Below, one piece after another: positions 53,160 to 63,822 of a stretch of 64,000 nucleotides of DNA (the first letter of the stretch is position 1; the number at the start of each line of letters is the position of its first letter). The stretch lies in contig NC_072801.1 in assembly GCF_028583425.1 (NCBI RefSeq), positions 66,603,766 to 66,667,765 on the forward strand, given 5' to 3'. The position numbers and the translations under genes were made by a program. Source of the DNA: Eublepharis macularius. Its lineage: Eukaryota; Chordata; Lepidosauria; Squamata; Eublepharidae. The notes under the pieces were generated by a model. It did no database searches. It saw only the letters and a program-made list of their open reading frames with translations, and was not told where the DNA came from.

Positions 53160-53572
53160 AGAGCCACTTTGAGTAGACAATATTATAGGGAGGGGATCTC
53201 AGATGCTTCGCTAATGAGTTAGGAACCATAGATTTCCTCAGTATGTTGCCTTACATATTATCTGTTACTATAAATATGTACTTCTATATACTAACTGTGC
53301 TTCATGTTGTCTAATGGCAGTCCTAGAACTGATTGTGTTCTGTTTCAGCAATTCTTCAACTCCATATTGGATCCTTGCTAATGCTGTGTCTTTGTAAACT
53401 GGTATTTATTTATCCTATGACATTGTTTATGGAAATATCCTTGACGCTGTATGGAAATGTCCTTGCTACTGATTGTACTAAGCTCACACTATGTAATCCA
53501 CCTCAGTCTCAGTGAGAAAGGCGGACTATAAAAGACATCAATAAAATAAATAATAAATAAATAAATATTGAC
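53160..53572 (+). mobile_element. LINE 3' fragment with (AAAT)n tail
   Basis: CAGTCTCAGTGAGAAAGGCG followed by GACTATAAAAGACATCAATA and (AAAT)n at 53540-53572. Related to 51125-51550. Confidence 0.55.
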
Positions 53573-54664
53573 TTAGATGGGGCAGTGTTCTGATTCAATA
53601 TATAATGGTTTCATGGGTGATAATGATGACAGCCAAGATGAGATTTTTCCTTGACAAAAACTGACATCCTTAAGATCAACTGTGCAAGTTGAATCATTCG
53701 AACAGAGGCAGTTTGGCAGCCTTCCTACATCGACAGTGGTTCCCACTGGGCTGAGCCAGGCCAGCGGCTCCTGTTCCTCAATCCCTGGTTGGCTGGGCTA
53801 GGGCAGAGAGCTCAGGCGTGGCAGCACCCCAGACCATATGCTCACCAGAACTGGCTTTTCCCAGAGGCCATTACCACACCTCCCATGGGTGTGGTAATTC
53901 TCACACATATTTATGCCAGTCAAGTGCTAGTCATCGCAAGGCTGATATTTTTGTTGTTGTTTTGGTCTCACTCATATTGTTTCATGCAAACATGCATCTC
54001 AAACTACAGTGACAATGGATTTCAGGCCACAGTGGGCTGCTGGGACAGACAAACCCAATAAAAATGGCCACTCGTTACCTTTGAAATTCAGCAGCTATCA
54101 CTGTCTTTCCATTACTGATGAAAAAACTTTGATCCCTTGGGAGGCAGAGGGCAGAAAGGAAAGTGTAGATGCCTCTCTGACCTGAAATTCAGGCAACACA
54201 GCCGTGCCTGAGGTATGGCTGTTGGTGGATGCTCTAGGCATGCCATGACTTTATGGTACAGGTACCATAGAAACAAAGTGACCTGTACCATAGAGTCATA
54301 GACTATCTAGAATGTTTACCCTGTAGCACAGAGAATAGAATGGAATGCCTAGAGCGTACACCATCTACACCTGCCATTTCCTGGCTGTGGATCTCTCTGG
54401 ATGAGAGGTCAGAAGGTTATTTCTGGGAATATCCCAGGCCTGCCAGGGAGCTGGCAGCCATATCACTTAGCCTCATGTTGGAATCTCTGTCCCACTTTCT
54501 TTACCACACCTCAGTCGCTTCCCTCCATAACAAAGATATGAAGCAACCATGTATGGAATCACACAGCTCTTCCCTCAGCCTCAGTATTGTCTCCTCTGAC
54601 TGGCAGTGGCTCTGTAGACCCCACCTCCAAATCTCCAGCATTTTCACAACTCACACTTGACAAC
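53573..54664. other. Intergenic, nothing recognised
   Basis: A short palindrome around GTACAGGTACCATAG lies near 54258-54290. No gene or known repeat. Confidence 0.45.
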
Positions 54665-55050
54665 TAGGGTTCCCAAGTCCCTACACCCTTCCAGCAGGAG
54701 GTGGGGGACCCAGTACTTACCTATAGTGATCTCCTTGTGTGCAAATGTTATATGTGTGCACTCCCAGAGAGGCATGATGATGTCACTTCTGGGAAATGAT
54801 GTCATCACACCTGCCATGGGTATGATCATGCACTTTGTGCAGGGCTAGTTTTTGCCAGTTTGGGGCCAAAGTTGGAGCACACCCAGTGTGAACTTCCTCA
54901 GGCTGCCTGCCAGTGGCAGGCAATCTCTAGGAGGTTTTCCACCTCCCACCGATTGCCAGCAATTGGCAGGCAACGGGGCAAACCTGCAGGAAATTGCCCG
55001 TCACTGGCGGGCAACTGGGAAGCCTATTGGCAATGCTGGGCCCCACCCTA
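54665..55050. repeat. F7 repeat with inverted ends
   Basis: It begins TAGGGTTCCCAAGTCCC and ends TGGGCCCCACCCTA. CACTTCTGGGAAATGATG and GTTTGGGGCCAAAGTTGG are typical F7 interior blocks. GGCAGGCAA-type motifs recur near 54905-55015. Confidence 0.55.
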
Positions 55051-55900
55051 GACCTTGATATAAATCATTAAAGAATCTTGAAGACTCAGTATATGACCTG
55101 ACCCTGACTTGGAACAATAATATTCAAAAGCACTTCTTTTTCCATACTTATCCATTGGAATCTGTTTTCTCCGAGTCCAAAGGTTAATTTTGAACTAGCA
55201 GATGATACCTTTCACCCTTGCAATAAATGCTTATGAGACATTCTGGGATTCGGATCCCTGTCCGTCTGCCTGGATACCGGAATTAGGAGATGCTGCCAAT
55301 CCCATTTCTGGCATAGCTTCAACAGCTGCCTAAAAAGCACACCTTTACCAAGTGACCACTATTCTTCATGTCAAGACAAAGAGCTAAAATTGCTAAATGC
55401 GCACTTCTGGCAGTGTTTTCATTTCCTAATGCAAGGAATTGGCGATCCACATGGGGAGGGGGCTTCCCTTATCTATCAGCTCAATGGAACCTCCATGTCC
55501 AGAGATAGTGTACCTTTGAATACCAGATGCATAGGGGCAGTAGTTGGAGGCCGTGGTCGCCATGCCCATGTAGGCTTCAGGAGGCCTCTGGACTAAATGG
55601 ACCTAAGTGAATCTTTTTATGTTTTACATTCTTCTGAGCCACAAAATGCTGGAGATAGTTCAAAGTCAATTTAAGGTGGACAAAGAGAAAACAGGGAAGG
55701 GAGAATTGGACTTCTTAACCCCTTGAAATAGCCTGGAGAGGGCATACTGGGACCTCTCCAACTGCTGTTACTGCTATAAAATCTGGGGACTCCCACTGTC
55801 ACCTGAAAATGCAACTGTAAATCTATTCTGACTGCAGAGACAGACTTGTCCTATTGCACTCAGAACACCCAAGGGCATTCCAGTGCACAGAAATAAAACA
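55051..55900. other. Intergenic; weak similarity to RNase-flanking sequence
   Basis: 55470-55535 (CTCAATGGAACCTCCATGTC and CAGAGATAGTGTACC) resembles blocks at 52600-52640 and 56925-56960 upstream of the two RNases. It may be an older partial duplicate without a gene. Confidence 0.4.
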
Positions 55901-55923
55901 CAGAATCCACTATAATAAATGGC

Positions 55924-55934
55924 TTTATTTTATT
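55924..55934 (-). terminator. Candidate polyadenylation signals of RNase copy 3
   Basis: Two overlapping AATAAA hexamers on the minus strand, about 290 bases after the stop, within the region aligned to copy 2. Confidence 0.55.
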
Positions 55935-56218
55935 CTGGGGAGCAGCAGGGAAGCTGGGATAGGAGGGACACATTCTGGGGTTTGCAGAAGCACTGTGGCT
56001 TTCACACTGACCTGGCACCACAATTGTGCTAAGCGCTTTACCAAGGATGCCAGGGGACATCACCGGCAACTTAAGTTGTGCCTGGCATTTGAAGAAGGAG
56101 GGGATAATATTTCGCACAGCATTACAACCGGCTCTGGAGGTGAAAGATGCAGGGGCGCTGAGCACCAAGCCAAAGCAGGTAAAACCACCCCAGGAAAGCT
56201 GCCACATTTCCCACTGGA

Positions 56219-56647
56219 CTACACAGATGAGATGTAGTGGACGGGAAGGCCTTTCTCGCAGGTGACTCGGATCCTTCTGATTTTGCTCTTCCCCTTATAC
56301 CTGCACACCAGCCTGCGCAGCCTTCTTTTCAGCTTGCAGATGGTGATCGGGAAAAGGGTTTTGCTGATCTGGTTGCCGTGCAGGATCTGTCCTCGCGAGC
56401 TGCAAATGGATTTCAGCTGCTCCTGGTTGGCGTGGATGAACGTGTTGCTCCGCTGACAGTTTAAGCCTCTGCGGCGCATCATCTGGTAGCAGTAGTTGTT
56501 GTCATTGCCAAAGTCAGATTTCGGGTTTTCCACATGCCTCTTCAGGAATCCTTCAAACCCTGCGCTTTGGCCGTGCACCATCAGACAGGCAGCCATTCCC
56601 AGGAGTAGGAGGTAAAGTATCCCGGGATGGGGACCCTTCAGAGACAT
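56219..56647 (-). CDS. RNase A family protein, catalytic Lys replaced by Gln (copy 3)
   Basis: The reading frame is 142 residues from the ATG at 56645-56647. The codon before it is GTG, so a start at 56650 is not used. The signal peptide spans residues 9-25. FLKRHVENPKSDF holds His38 (RNase A H12) and GLPVHYISSV holds His137 (H119). Six cysteines are spaced for three disulfides, the angiogenin-type pattern. CQRSNTF replaces CKxxNTF, so K41 is Gln65. The C-terminal half is strongly basic (KLKRRLRRLVCRYKGK), which recalls host-defence RNases or a nuclear-entry patch; that is inference. The coding length equals copy 2 with no indels. An upstream acceptor (GTCTTTTCAG) ends near 56678. Confidence 0.9.
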   Translation of the reverse strand: MSLKGPHPGILYLLLLGMAACLMVHGQSAGFEGFLKRHVENPKSDFGNDNNYCYQMMRRRGLNCQRSNTFIHANQEQLKSICSSRGQILHGNQISKTLFPITICKLKRRLRRLVCRYKGKSKIRRIRVTCEKGLPVHYISSV

Positions 56648-56764
56648 CACGATGCCCTTTTGATTTGTGGTCTATATCTGAAAAGACAAGATAAGGGAGA
56701 CAGAGGGACAGAGACACACCATGAGCAGCTGCCAGAAGTACCACATGGTTTGAGAAGCTGGAAC

Positions 56765-57180
56765 CTATTTCCTTTACATGTGTACATATTTATCACGTAA
56801 CGCAAGATCAGGAAGGGTCTAAACCAGTTAATTACTCAGAAGTAGAGCAGACAGCATTGCTTCAGTGCAAAGAGGATCAGGAAATTCATGGCGCCTTTCA
56901 TTGGACATTAGATGCAATAGCTGAATGGACCCTCCATATCCAGAAGCAGTATACCTCTGGATAGCAGATGTGAGGATAAACTGAATAAAAGGGGGGGGGG
57001 TACTCCTTCGCACCTTGCTTGTGGGCTCCCTGGAAGCAGCTGTTTAGTACCGGTTAGAAACAGTGTGGAACCAGATTGTGGACCTCCAGCGTTGCTGTTC
57101 TGAGGTTTTTTGGCAGGATTGCTCCACTTGGAAGAATTCAGCAGCTGAAGCTTTCCTGATCACACAACCACCTTACCAGG
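56765..57180. other. Upstream flank of RNase copy 3
   Basis: AGTTAATTACTCAGAAGTAG, CAAAGAGGATCAGG and CAGTATACCTCTGG align with 52500-52640 upstream of copy 2. The duplication therefore extends beyond the transcribed region. Confidence 0.6.
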
Positions 57181-57182
57181 TA

Positions 57183-57822
57183 GAGCCTGGAGGTCTCCCG
57201 GAGTTGCAACTGCTCTCCAGGCCACAGAGATCAGTTCCTCTGGAGAAAACGGCTGCTTTGGAGGGTGGGCTCTAGGGCATTATATCCTGCTGAGGTCCCT
57301 CCCCTCCACAAACCCCGCCCTCCTCATAGGGTTTCCAGGTCCCTATACCCTCCCAGTGGGAGGGAGAGACCTGGCAGTTACTTTGTGCCTCCAGCGTGAG
57401 TGTCGGCGTGCACGCACTCCCAGTGCAGGCACGAGGGTGTCATTTTCTGGGGGTGATGCCATTGCGCTGTCCATGGGCAAGTGTCAGCACTTTGCAAAGG
57501 GCTAATTCTGCCCATTTGGGGCCAAAATTGGCCCCAGTGAAGTACAGGAGCATGCCCACAGCTGGCGCAGTGATGTCACTTTCGGAAGTGATGTCGTCAT
57601 GCCCCATGGAAGCGTATGCACCGCATGTGTTCCCAGGGTTCCTGCCAGTGCAGGGCAACCTCCAGGGAGTTTGCCATCGATCACTGACAGATCAGTAGAC
57701 AATAGATCAACCCCCCTCCCCAGGAGTTTGCCCACCACCTGGGCACCTGGGAACCCTACTTCAGGCTGCACCTCCAAAATCTACACCTGGAGATGTCTCA
57801 GCCTGGAGCTGGCAACCCTATT
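57183..57822 (+). mobile_element. F5 element split by an F7 insertion
   Basis: The F5 left part runs 57183-57326 (GAGCCTGGAGGTCTCCCGG through CCCGCCCTCCTCA). The F5 right part runs 57766-57822 (GGCTGCACCTCCAAAATC through GCTGGCAACCCTA). F7 fills the gap. Confidence 0.65.
57327..57760. repeat. F7 repeat nested in F5
   Basis: It begins TAGGGTTTCCAGGTCCC and ends CACCTGGGAACCCTA. The interior has GGGCCAAAATTGGCCCC and AGTGATGTC blocks repeated in opposite orientation. Multiple overlapping frames are spurious. Confidence 0.6.
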
Positions 57823-57880
57823 AGCAGACCTGCTTTCATTGGCCAAATTTCTGCCAGTTGTGCAATTATTCATGGCACAG

Positions 57881-58093
57881 TGTTGCCAACCTCGAGATGG
57901 AGCCTGGATTTACAACTGATCTCCAGGTATTAAAGTTCCAGAGGCTATAGAGATCTGTCCCCCTGGAAAAAATGGCAGTTTCACCCAGTGAGATCTACGG
58001 CATTATACTCATGCCACGCTCTCTTCCCGCCCCTCCGCAAATTCTGTCCCCAAATCCCTACAAATTGCCCAAGCTAGAGTTTCCAATCCTAAA
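57881..58093 (+). mobile_element. F5 element
   Basis: GTTGCCAACCTCGAGATGGA, ACAACTGATCTCCAGG and GAGTTTCCAATCCTAA mark its start, middle and end. Confidence 0.55.
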
Positions 58094-58299
58094 CACAAGC
58101 AGACCCAGATTTATATACAAGCCAGGTAAGCAACAGTTTAGGGACCTCATATTATGGAGGACCTCGATTTCACTATCTCCCCTAAAAATTATTAAATTGT
58201 CAATTCATGGTAATTCCAGGAGACATCTTAAACTTGACAAAGTATAGAGCCTCAACAGGTTTTAATATGGCCCTGGGCACAGGGCTTCTGTTAGGAAAA

Positions 58300-58494
58300 G
58301 TTGAGGCAGATTTCCTGGAATTACTGATCTCCAGGCTACAGAGATCAGTTCCCTGGGAGAATTCTATGACATTATTACCCTGACATTATTACTCTGTGAA
58401 GCCCCCCCCCATCCTCTACCCTCCCCACCCTCCAAATTTCCACCCTCCCCACCCCAAATTTCGAGGAATTTCCCTACCCAGAGTTGGCAACCCT
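58300..58494 (+). mobile_element. F5 element, partial
   Basis: ACTGATCTCCAGGCTACAGA and CCAGAGTTGGCAACCCTA identify F5. The left terminus is missing. Confidence 0.55.
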
Positions 58495-58789
58495 ACTTCT
58501 CTGCCCCACTCTTGCATCAGTTTACCCCACCAACGCTGCTTCCCCCAGTAATGAACTTATGCAGCTGCCCCATACGGAGTCAGACATTTGGTCCAACTAC
58601 CGCAGCATTGTCTACACTGGTTGGAAATGTACTAAATGAGTAAATAATACTGCTAGACTACTAAGATCGCTGGCTATGATGAATGGAGGTAAGGAAGGAA
58701 GGAATTTCCTAGATGTTTAAACTCCCCCCCCCTCCCAAAAAATCCCATATGACTCTTTGCAAAGTCCCAATATGAGATAATTCCAACTA
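58495..58789. other. Intergenic, nothing recognised
   Basis: No gene or known repeat. Confidence 0.4.
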
Positions 58790-59190
58790 AGGTATTCCCC
58801 ATTTCCATGTATGGATGTGAAAGTTGGACAGTGAAGAAAGCTGACAGGAAGAAAGAAAGTTGATTCATTTGAACTGTAGATACCATGGACAGCCAAAAAG
58901 ACAAATCAGTGGATATAGATCAAATCAAGCCTGAATTATCTCTAGAAGCTAAAATGACAAAACTGAAGCTATCGTACTCTGGGCACATTATGAGAAGACA
59001 AGATTCTCTGGAAAAGTCAATAATGCTAGGAAAAGTGGAAGGCAGTAGGAAAAGAGGAAGACCTAAAACGAGATGGCTTGAGTCAATAAAAGAAGATCTG
59101 AGAAAGTCTGGTAATAGGACGTTTTGGAGTTTTTTCCTTCATAGGGTCGCCATAGGTCGGAGGCGACTTGACGGCACATAACACACACAA
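58790..59190 (+). mobile_element. BovB/RTE LINE 3' part
   Basis: The translation reads MYGCESWTVKKADRKK, and in the next frame [39 protein letters not shown] and FLHRVAIGRRRLDGT. This is the C-terminal end of BovB-type LINEs, well known from ruminants and squamates. The 3' end GGCGACTTGACGGCACATAA then CACACA matches the tail shared with squamate SINEs. It is frameshifted and 5'-truncated. Confidence 0.82.
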
Positions 59191-59994
59191 GCTGAGTAAA
59201 TCTCCATGTATGCTGTACCTACGCAGCCATTATCGTCCTCTCAGTTCTCTGCTGGCACAGCCTGTTTGGAAATGGGACAAGGTGAACTATGTCTTTAATC
59301 TTACCCAACTTGTGTGCTCCTGGCTTCCTTCTAGAGAACTGCCGAGGCGCTCCGTCAGCACAGGCTCTCTTTCAGGGTTCCTGTTATATAAGGCGGGCTG
59401 CGCTCAGTGGTGATAGTGAACTTGTGGTTGTAGGAAGAACTTTGAAGCCCTGTTTAGTAACCCTGAATGTAGCAACTTTATGAAAGAGCGTTGGCAAGCA
59501 AAAATGTGCAACTAGATGGGTGAATAAAATCTAAAGTAAGAAAAATGTTCAGCAGCACCCCCTGTTTCTAAAGAGGAGGGCCTGAATTGAATTTGAGCCA
59601 AAATCCACTTGGGCAGAGACCCCCCCAGAACCAGTTTTTAAGAGGGCTGTAACCTTCAATCACTCTCTGCTACTGGGATCTGTTTCTGTTACCTGAAAAT
59701 ACCAAAATCAGGTGACATTTTAAACAGAAAGACTGTCTGAAATTGCTCTCTGTCAGGACCACAATCTTCTTTCTTCCTGGGATAACATCTGATGAGAAGA
59801 TGTTATATATTTAAGCCAAACTGGGTATTTATGAAACTTTTAACCTTGTTTTCCTAGTCAAAGGTAGCAAAAGCACACAGTCTATTTTTGGATGGATTGT
59901 CAGTCAAAAAATTCTACCCGTTAGAATCTGTCTATCCCCAGTTATAAGAATCTGAGAAGGCAGAGCTGAGAAGGTCTGTAGCTCAGGCACTGGA
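59191..59994. other. Intergenic, nothing recognised
   Basis: No gene supported. The short open frames overlap on one strand but resemble no family. Confidence 0.45.
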
Positions 59995-59996
59995 AG

Positions 59997-60200
59997 GGTT
60001 GCCAACTCCAGGATGGGAAATTATTGGAGATTTGGGGTGGGGAGGGTGGGGTTTGGGGAGGGGAGGGACATCATCAAGGCACCTTGCCATAAAGTCCACC
60101 CTTCAGAGCAGCCATTTTCTCCAGGGGAACTGATCTCTGTCATCTAGAGAACAGTTGTAATTCTGGGAGATCTCCAGCTACCACCTGGAAGCTGGCAACT
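59997..60200 (-). mobile_element. F5 element, reverse orientation
   Basis: GGGTTGCCAACTCCAGGATG on the left and ACCACCTGGAAGCTGGCAAC on the right. The interior is complementary to the other copies (GGGGAACTGATCTCTG). Confidence 0.6.
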
Positions 60201-60529
60201 AACTCCAGCACACTGGAAAACTGCAACCATAAGGAGTAGACTATTTGGTTAAGTAGACCAATGTTTCAGCAGAAGGAAGACACAAATACTTATGTTAGGA
60301 GCGTTCCACTAGGTTTTGGGGGCCGGATTGCACCCCTGAAATAATTTGGTGGCCCTACTATTAATTAAGGTGTGGCAGAACGTTTGCCCACTGTTCCATT
60401 AAATGAAAAAGACAAATGCCGTGACTTCTCGTGGTAAGATATAGAAAGATTCCATATTTTCATTTGTTCCTCTTTTTTTCATTGATGTATATTAATTTGT
60501 TGGGCCTTAGTACATACGTTTAGTTTAGG

Positions 60530-60733
60530 ATTACCATCCTCCAGGTGAGGCCTAATGATCTCTGGGGATTACAACTGATTTCCAGACAACAGAGACCAAT
60601 TCTGCTGGAGAAAAAGGCTCCTTTAGCCCACTGTTCCTGTTATATAAGGTGGACTATAACCCCAAACTCCATCCTCCCCAGACTCCACCCCCAAATCATC
60701 AGGAATTTTCCTACCCAGAGTTAGCAATCCTTA
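60530..60733 (+). mobile_element. F5 element
   Basis: TAGGATTACCATCCTCCAGG, ACAACTGATTTCCAGACAAC and CCCAGAGTTAGCAATCC mark the copy. Confidence 0.6.
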
Positions 60734-60770
60734 GCTGTTAGAGAGCCCTCCGTTTGTTATGGAGCCCAAC

Positions 60771-61012
60771 CAGGGCTTTTTTTCTGTGAAAAGAGGTGGT
60801 GGAACTCAGTGGGTTGCCCTCAGAGAAAATGGTTACATGGCTGGTGGCCCCGCCCCCTGATCTCCAGACAGAGGAGAGTTTAGATTGCCCTCGGAGGGCA
60901 ATCTAAACTCCCCTCTGTCTGGAGATCAGGGGGCGGGGCCACCAGCCACGTGACCATTTTCAAGAGGTTCCAGAACTCCGTTCCCCTGCATTCCCCCTGA
61001 AAAAAAGCCCTG
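60771..61012. mobile_element. F1 hAT-like palindromic element, complete
   Basis: CAGGGCTTTTTTTCTGTG on the left and CTGAAAAAAAGCCCTG on the right. The exact 8-bp AGCCCAAC flanks both sides (60763-60770 and 61013-61020). The core palindrome is nearly loopless around 60890. Confidence 0.88.
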
Positions 61013-61244
61013 AGCCCAACCAATTGCCACAGGATCCATTCATACATCTCAGTAAATCTCCCTGTGCCCTGACTCCTGTCCTAGGGCCCCCACCAATACC
61101 GAAGCTGGCCTTCCCTGGTTTTTGTGAGGGAACTACCTGCTGTGATCTCTGCATAGTTTGTGGACATCCTTTTAAAAATATTTTTTTTAAATTCAGTTCT
61201 TTTTAAATATTAAACATGTTTGAAATATGTTTGGATGAATACTT

Positions 61245-61330
61245 ATCAGAGATGCTTTAGGCTGATCCTGCACTGGGAAGGGGGTTGGACTAGATGGCCC
61301 CTTCCAACTCCATCATTCTATGATTCTATA
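61245..61330 (+). mobile_element. CR1 LINE 3' end
   Basis: GGGGGTTGGACTAGATGGCC, then CCTTCCAACTCCATC, then ATTCTATGATTCTATAA. The terminal ATTCTATG octamer repeat is diagnostic of CR1. Confidence 0.85.
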
Positions 61331-61696
61331 AGCATTATATAAAATTTCACAGCTGCTTAGCAAAAAAGCTTAGTTTAGCTTAGCGGGCAAAATTCGAGGC
61401 AGGGCCACAGAATCATTCAATGAGCAGGGAGGGGGCAATCAGCCCCCAACCGCCCCGTAGTTGATCCCACACACACAAACACACACACACACCCCTCCGG
61501 ACTCTCAGGCAGCCTAGAGGATCAGCAGCTGTGGCAGCTGACTGCAGGAAATGGGGGGTCCCAGAATGTCCCCCCTCGGGGTGGGGCCCAGGGCAGCTGC
61601 CCCACATGCCCCATGGCTCTGTTCTTGCTATGCTCCCTTTTAAAACAGATAGCTCATTCTGCACCTATGTTTGCAGGAAATGTCTGTGCATATTCT

Positions 61697-62142
61697 CAGG
61701 GGTCATTTTGTAGAAAAAGAGCTGGAGGAACTCATTAGCATAACATATTAGCATAACATTAGCATATGCCATGCCCCTTGACATCACCAGAAATGTGTCG
61801 TTAGCATAACTGATTTGCATATGCCACACCCCCTGACGTCACTTATCCTGGCTGCTATGGACCCAATTCTGGCCATTCGGGGCTGAAATTGGGCCCAAAA
61901 CAGCAAAAAGGGGCTGAAAATGGCCGAAAAGGGGCCCAAAATAGTTAGGATTGGGCCGTTGCTGAACAGGAGAGTGATCCACCACCTGACAGAGGCCTGA
62001 TCCGGGCTGTTTCAGCCCCAATCCAGGCTGAAACAGGCTCAAAATAGCCTAGAGTCAGGTGGGTGGGGCTACCTGACATGTGACCTCTTTAGGGAACTGT
62101 TGGAACTGCGTTCCTGCGCGTTCCCCCTCGAAATGAGCCCTG
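61697..62142. mobile_element. F2 hAT-like element, second copy
   Basis: CAGGGGTCATTTTGTAG at the left and CTCGAAATGAGCCCTG at the right. It has the same repetitive interior as 31043-31466. The flanks do not show a clear 8-bp duplication. TTAGCATAACAT is duplicated near 61735-61765. Confidence 0.75.
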
Positions 62143-63299
62143 CCTTAACCATGCTAGGAAAACTGGCACCTGCTGAATTTCTGCATGCCGAGAATTTTTA
62201 AACTGAACATTTAAATTTAAAATGTTTAAATGGCTATCATGGATAGTACTTGTACACTCACGTTGACTGAATATGTAACTATTTACCTGAAAGGAAGATG
62301 AGAAGTTCTTTTTGTGCTGTCAAGAAAAAAGAAAAGGTCGTCTTAAATTTGCATACAAGTATTTGCATACATGTACAGTATTTTTTTAAAAAAATGTTTG
62401 TGTTTAACCTTGCAGGAGGGAGAATGTTATCCTACAATCAGAGCCGTCTTTCCTTTGGTGGATTACAGGTAAATTGATTGTCTTTGGTTTGGCAAAATAG
62501 TAGTAGAAGCAAATGAGTCTAAACTAATCTGAGGCTGCTAAATGCAGGAGGCTGTTCTTTGCAAGTGAGCCGGCCTTCGTGACCTCAGCAGGTTGAGGGT
62601 TTCTCCTGAAGCTTCCCACAAAGGACATGTCACAACCCCTCTGGGCAAATTCTTCCAGTTTCCTGATCTTCCTCTTAAGCAAATGTCAAGGCTTCCTCTG
62701 TTCTGTTATTGCATACCTTCTCCTATTGAGTATCCAAACCACCAACCGACTCAGGTTGGGACACACAGAGTTCCCCAAAAAAGGTGTTACAACAGGTGTG
62801 TCTCCACTTTGATTAGACTTTTTGCCTACTTAAAAAAAAAACTTACCCTTAAAAGGCATGCAGTCATGTCTTTAATTTGTTCTAGTTTGAACAGCTTTGG
62901 AAGCTCTTTGGCCTGAAAGATAGCATATAAAGCCAATCCCAGGGCATGGTTGGCATGTATATGAAGCTGAAGCTAAGAAGGACCAGTAAGTGCCTGGGTG
63001 GGGAATCTCCTGGGAGCTCAAGGAAATCTGCCTTAAGATCCTCAAGGGAAGAAAGGCAGGAAATAAATGAATAGAAGTAATGGACAGTGGAAGAGAATGT
63101 TTCTACACTAGACATCTGACACATGAAGAGCATGTATTGGGAGATGCAATGGTAGCCAGGAAGGGTAGTTTAAAAAGACAGAGCCGGTGGCAGAGCTGTG
63201 TAAAGGGGCTGTGAAATGGCAGAAGGGAAACTTCAGCCCATTATAACTTCTCCATCTCCAGCCCATTTCATTCCTGCTGCCCTGTGCTTGTGATCCCAC
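62143..63299. other. Intergenic, nothing recognised
   Basis: No gene or known repeat seen. Confidence 0.45.
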
Positions 63300-63490
63300 A
63301 CATTTTAGATTGGAGAGGTGAAATTGACAGAGCCGGAGGTAAAGATGAAATTGACAAACCCTTTGCAGAGCGATCTCTGCAAGCTCTGTCTTTTTAAAAT
63401 ACGCTTCCCAGCTAACATTGTGTCTCCCTACACTTGACAAACATGTGCCGAGGCATCTCATGTAGAGAGACTCACAGATTAGAAACAACT
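63300..63490. repeat. F9 repeat
   Basis: GAGAGGTGAAATTGACAGAG, CTGTCTTTTTAAAATACGC and CCCAGCTAACATTGTGTCTC match other F9 copies. It ends near TGTAGAGAGACTC. Confidence 0.5.
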
Positions 63491-63822
63491 GTCTGAAAAA
63501 TATGACCCTCCTCTCTCTTCGGAAAATATGTTTGAAACTGGCACGGGGAACTTTGAAATAACAATCTTTTCTTGATTAAAAATAAACAAACAAGGCCATT
63601 TCTCCCCCTTTCATCTGACAAGTCAGCGAAAGACTGAGATGAGCATAGTTCTCAATGACAGAATTTTCTGGCAACTGGAAATTTATCCAAAGAACGGTCC
63701 CTTTAGCAGGGTATGGGACACAGACATCATCTAAAAAACAAAAATAAAGAGGATTCTTGTGGCACTTTAAGGTCTAGCGAGTCTTAGGGTTGACAGCTTC
63801 AAGCATAGCAAAGGCATTTCAC

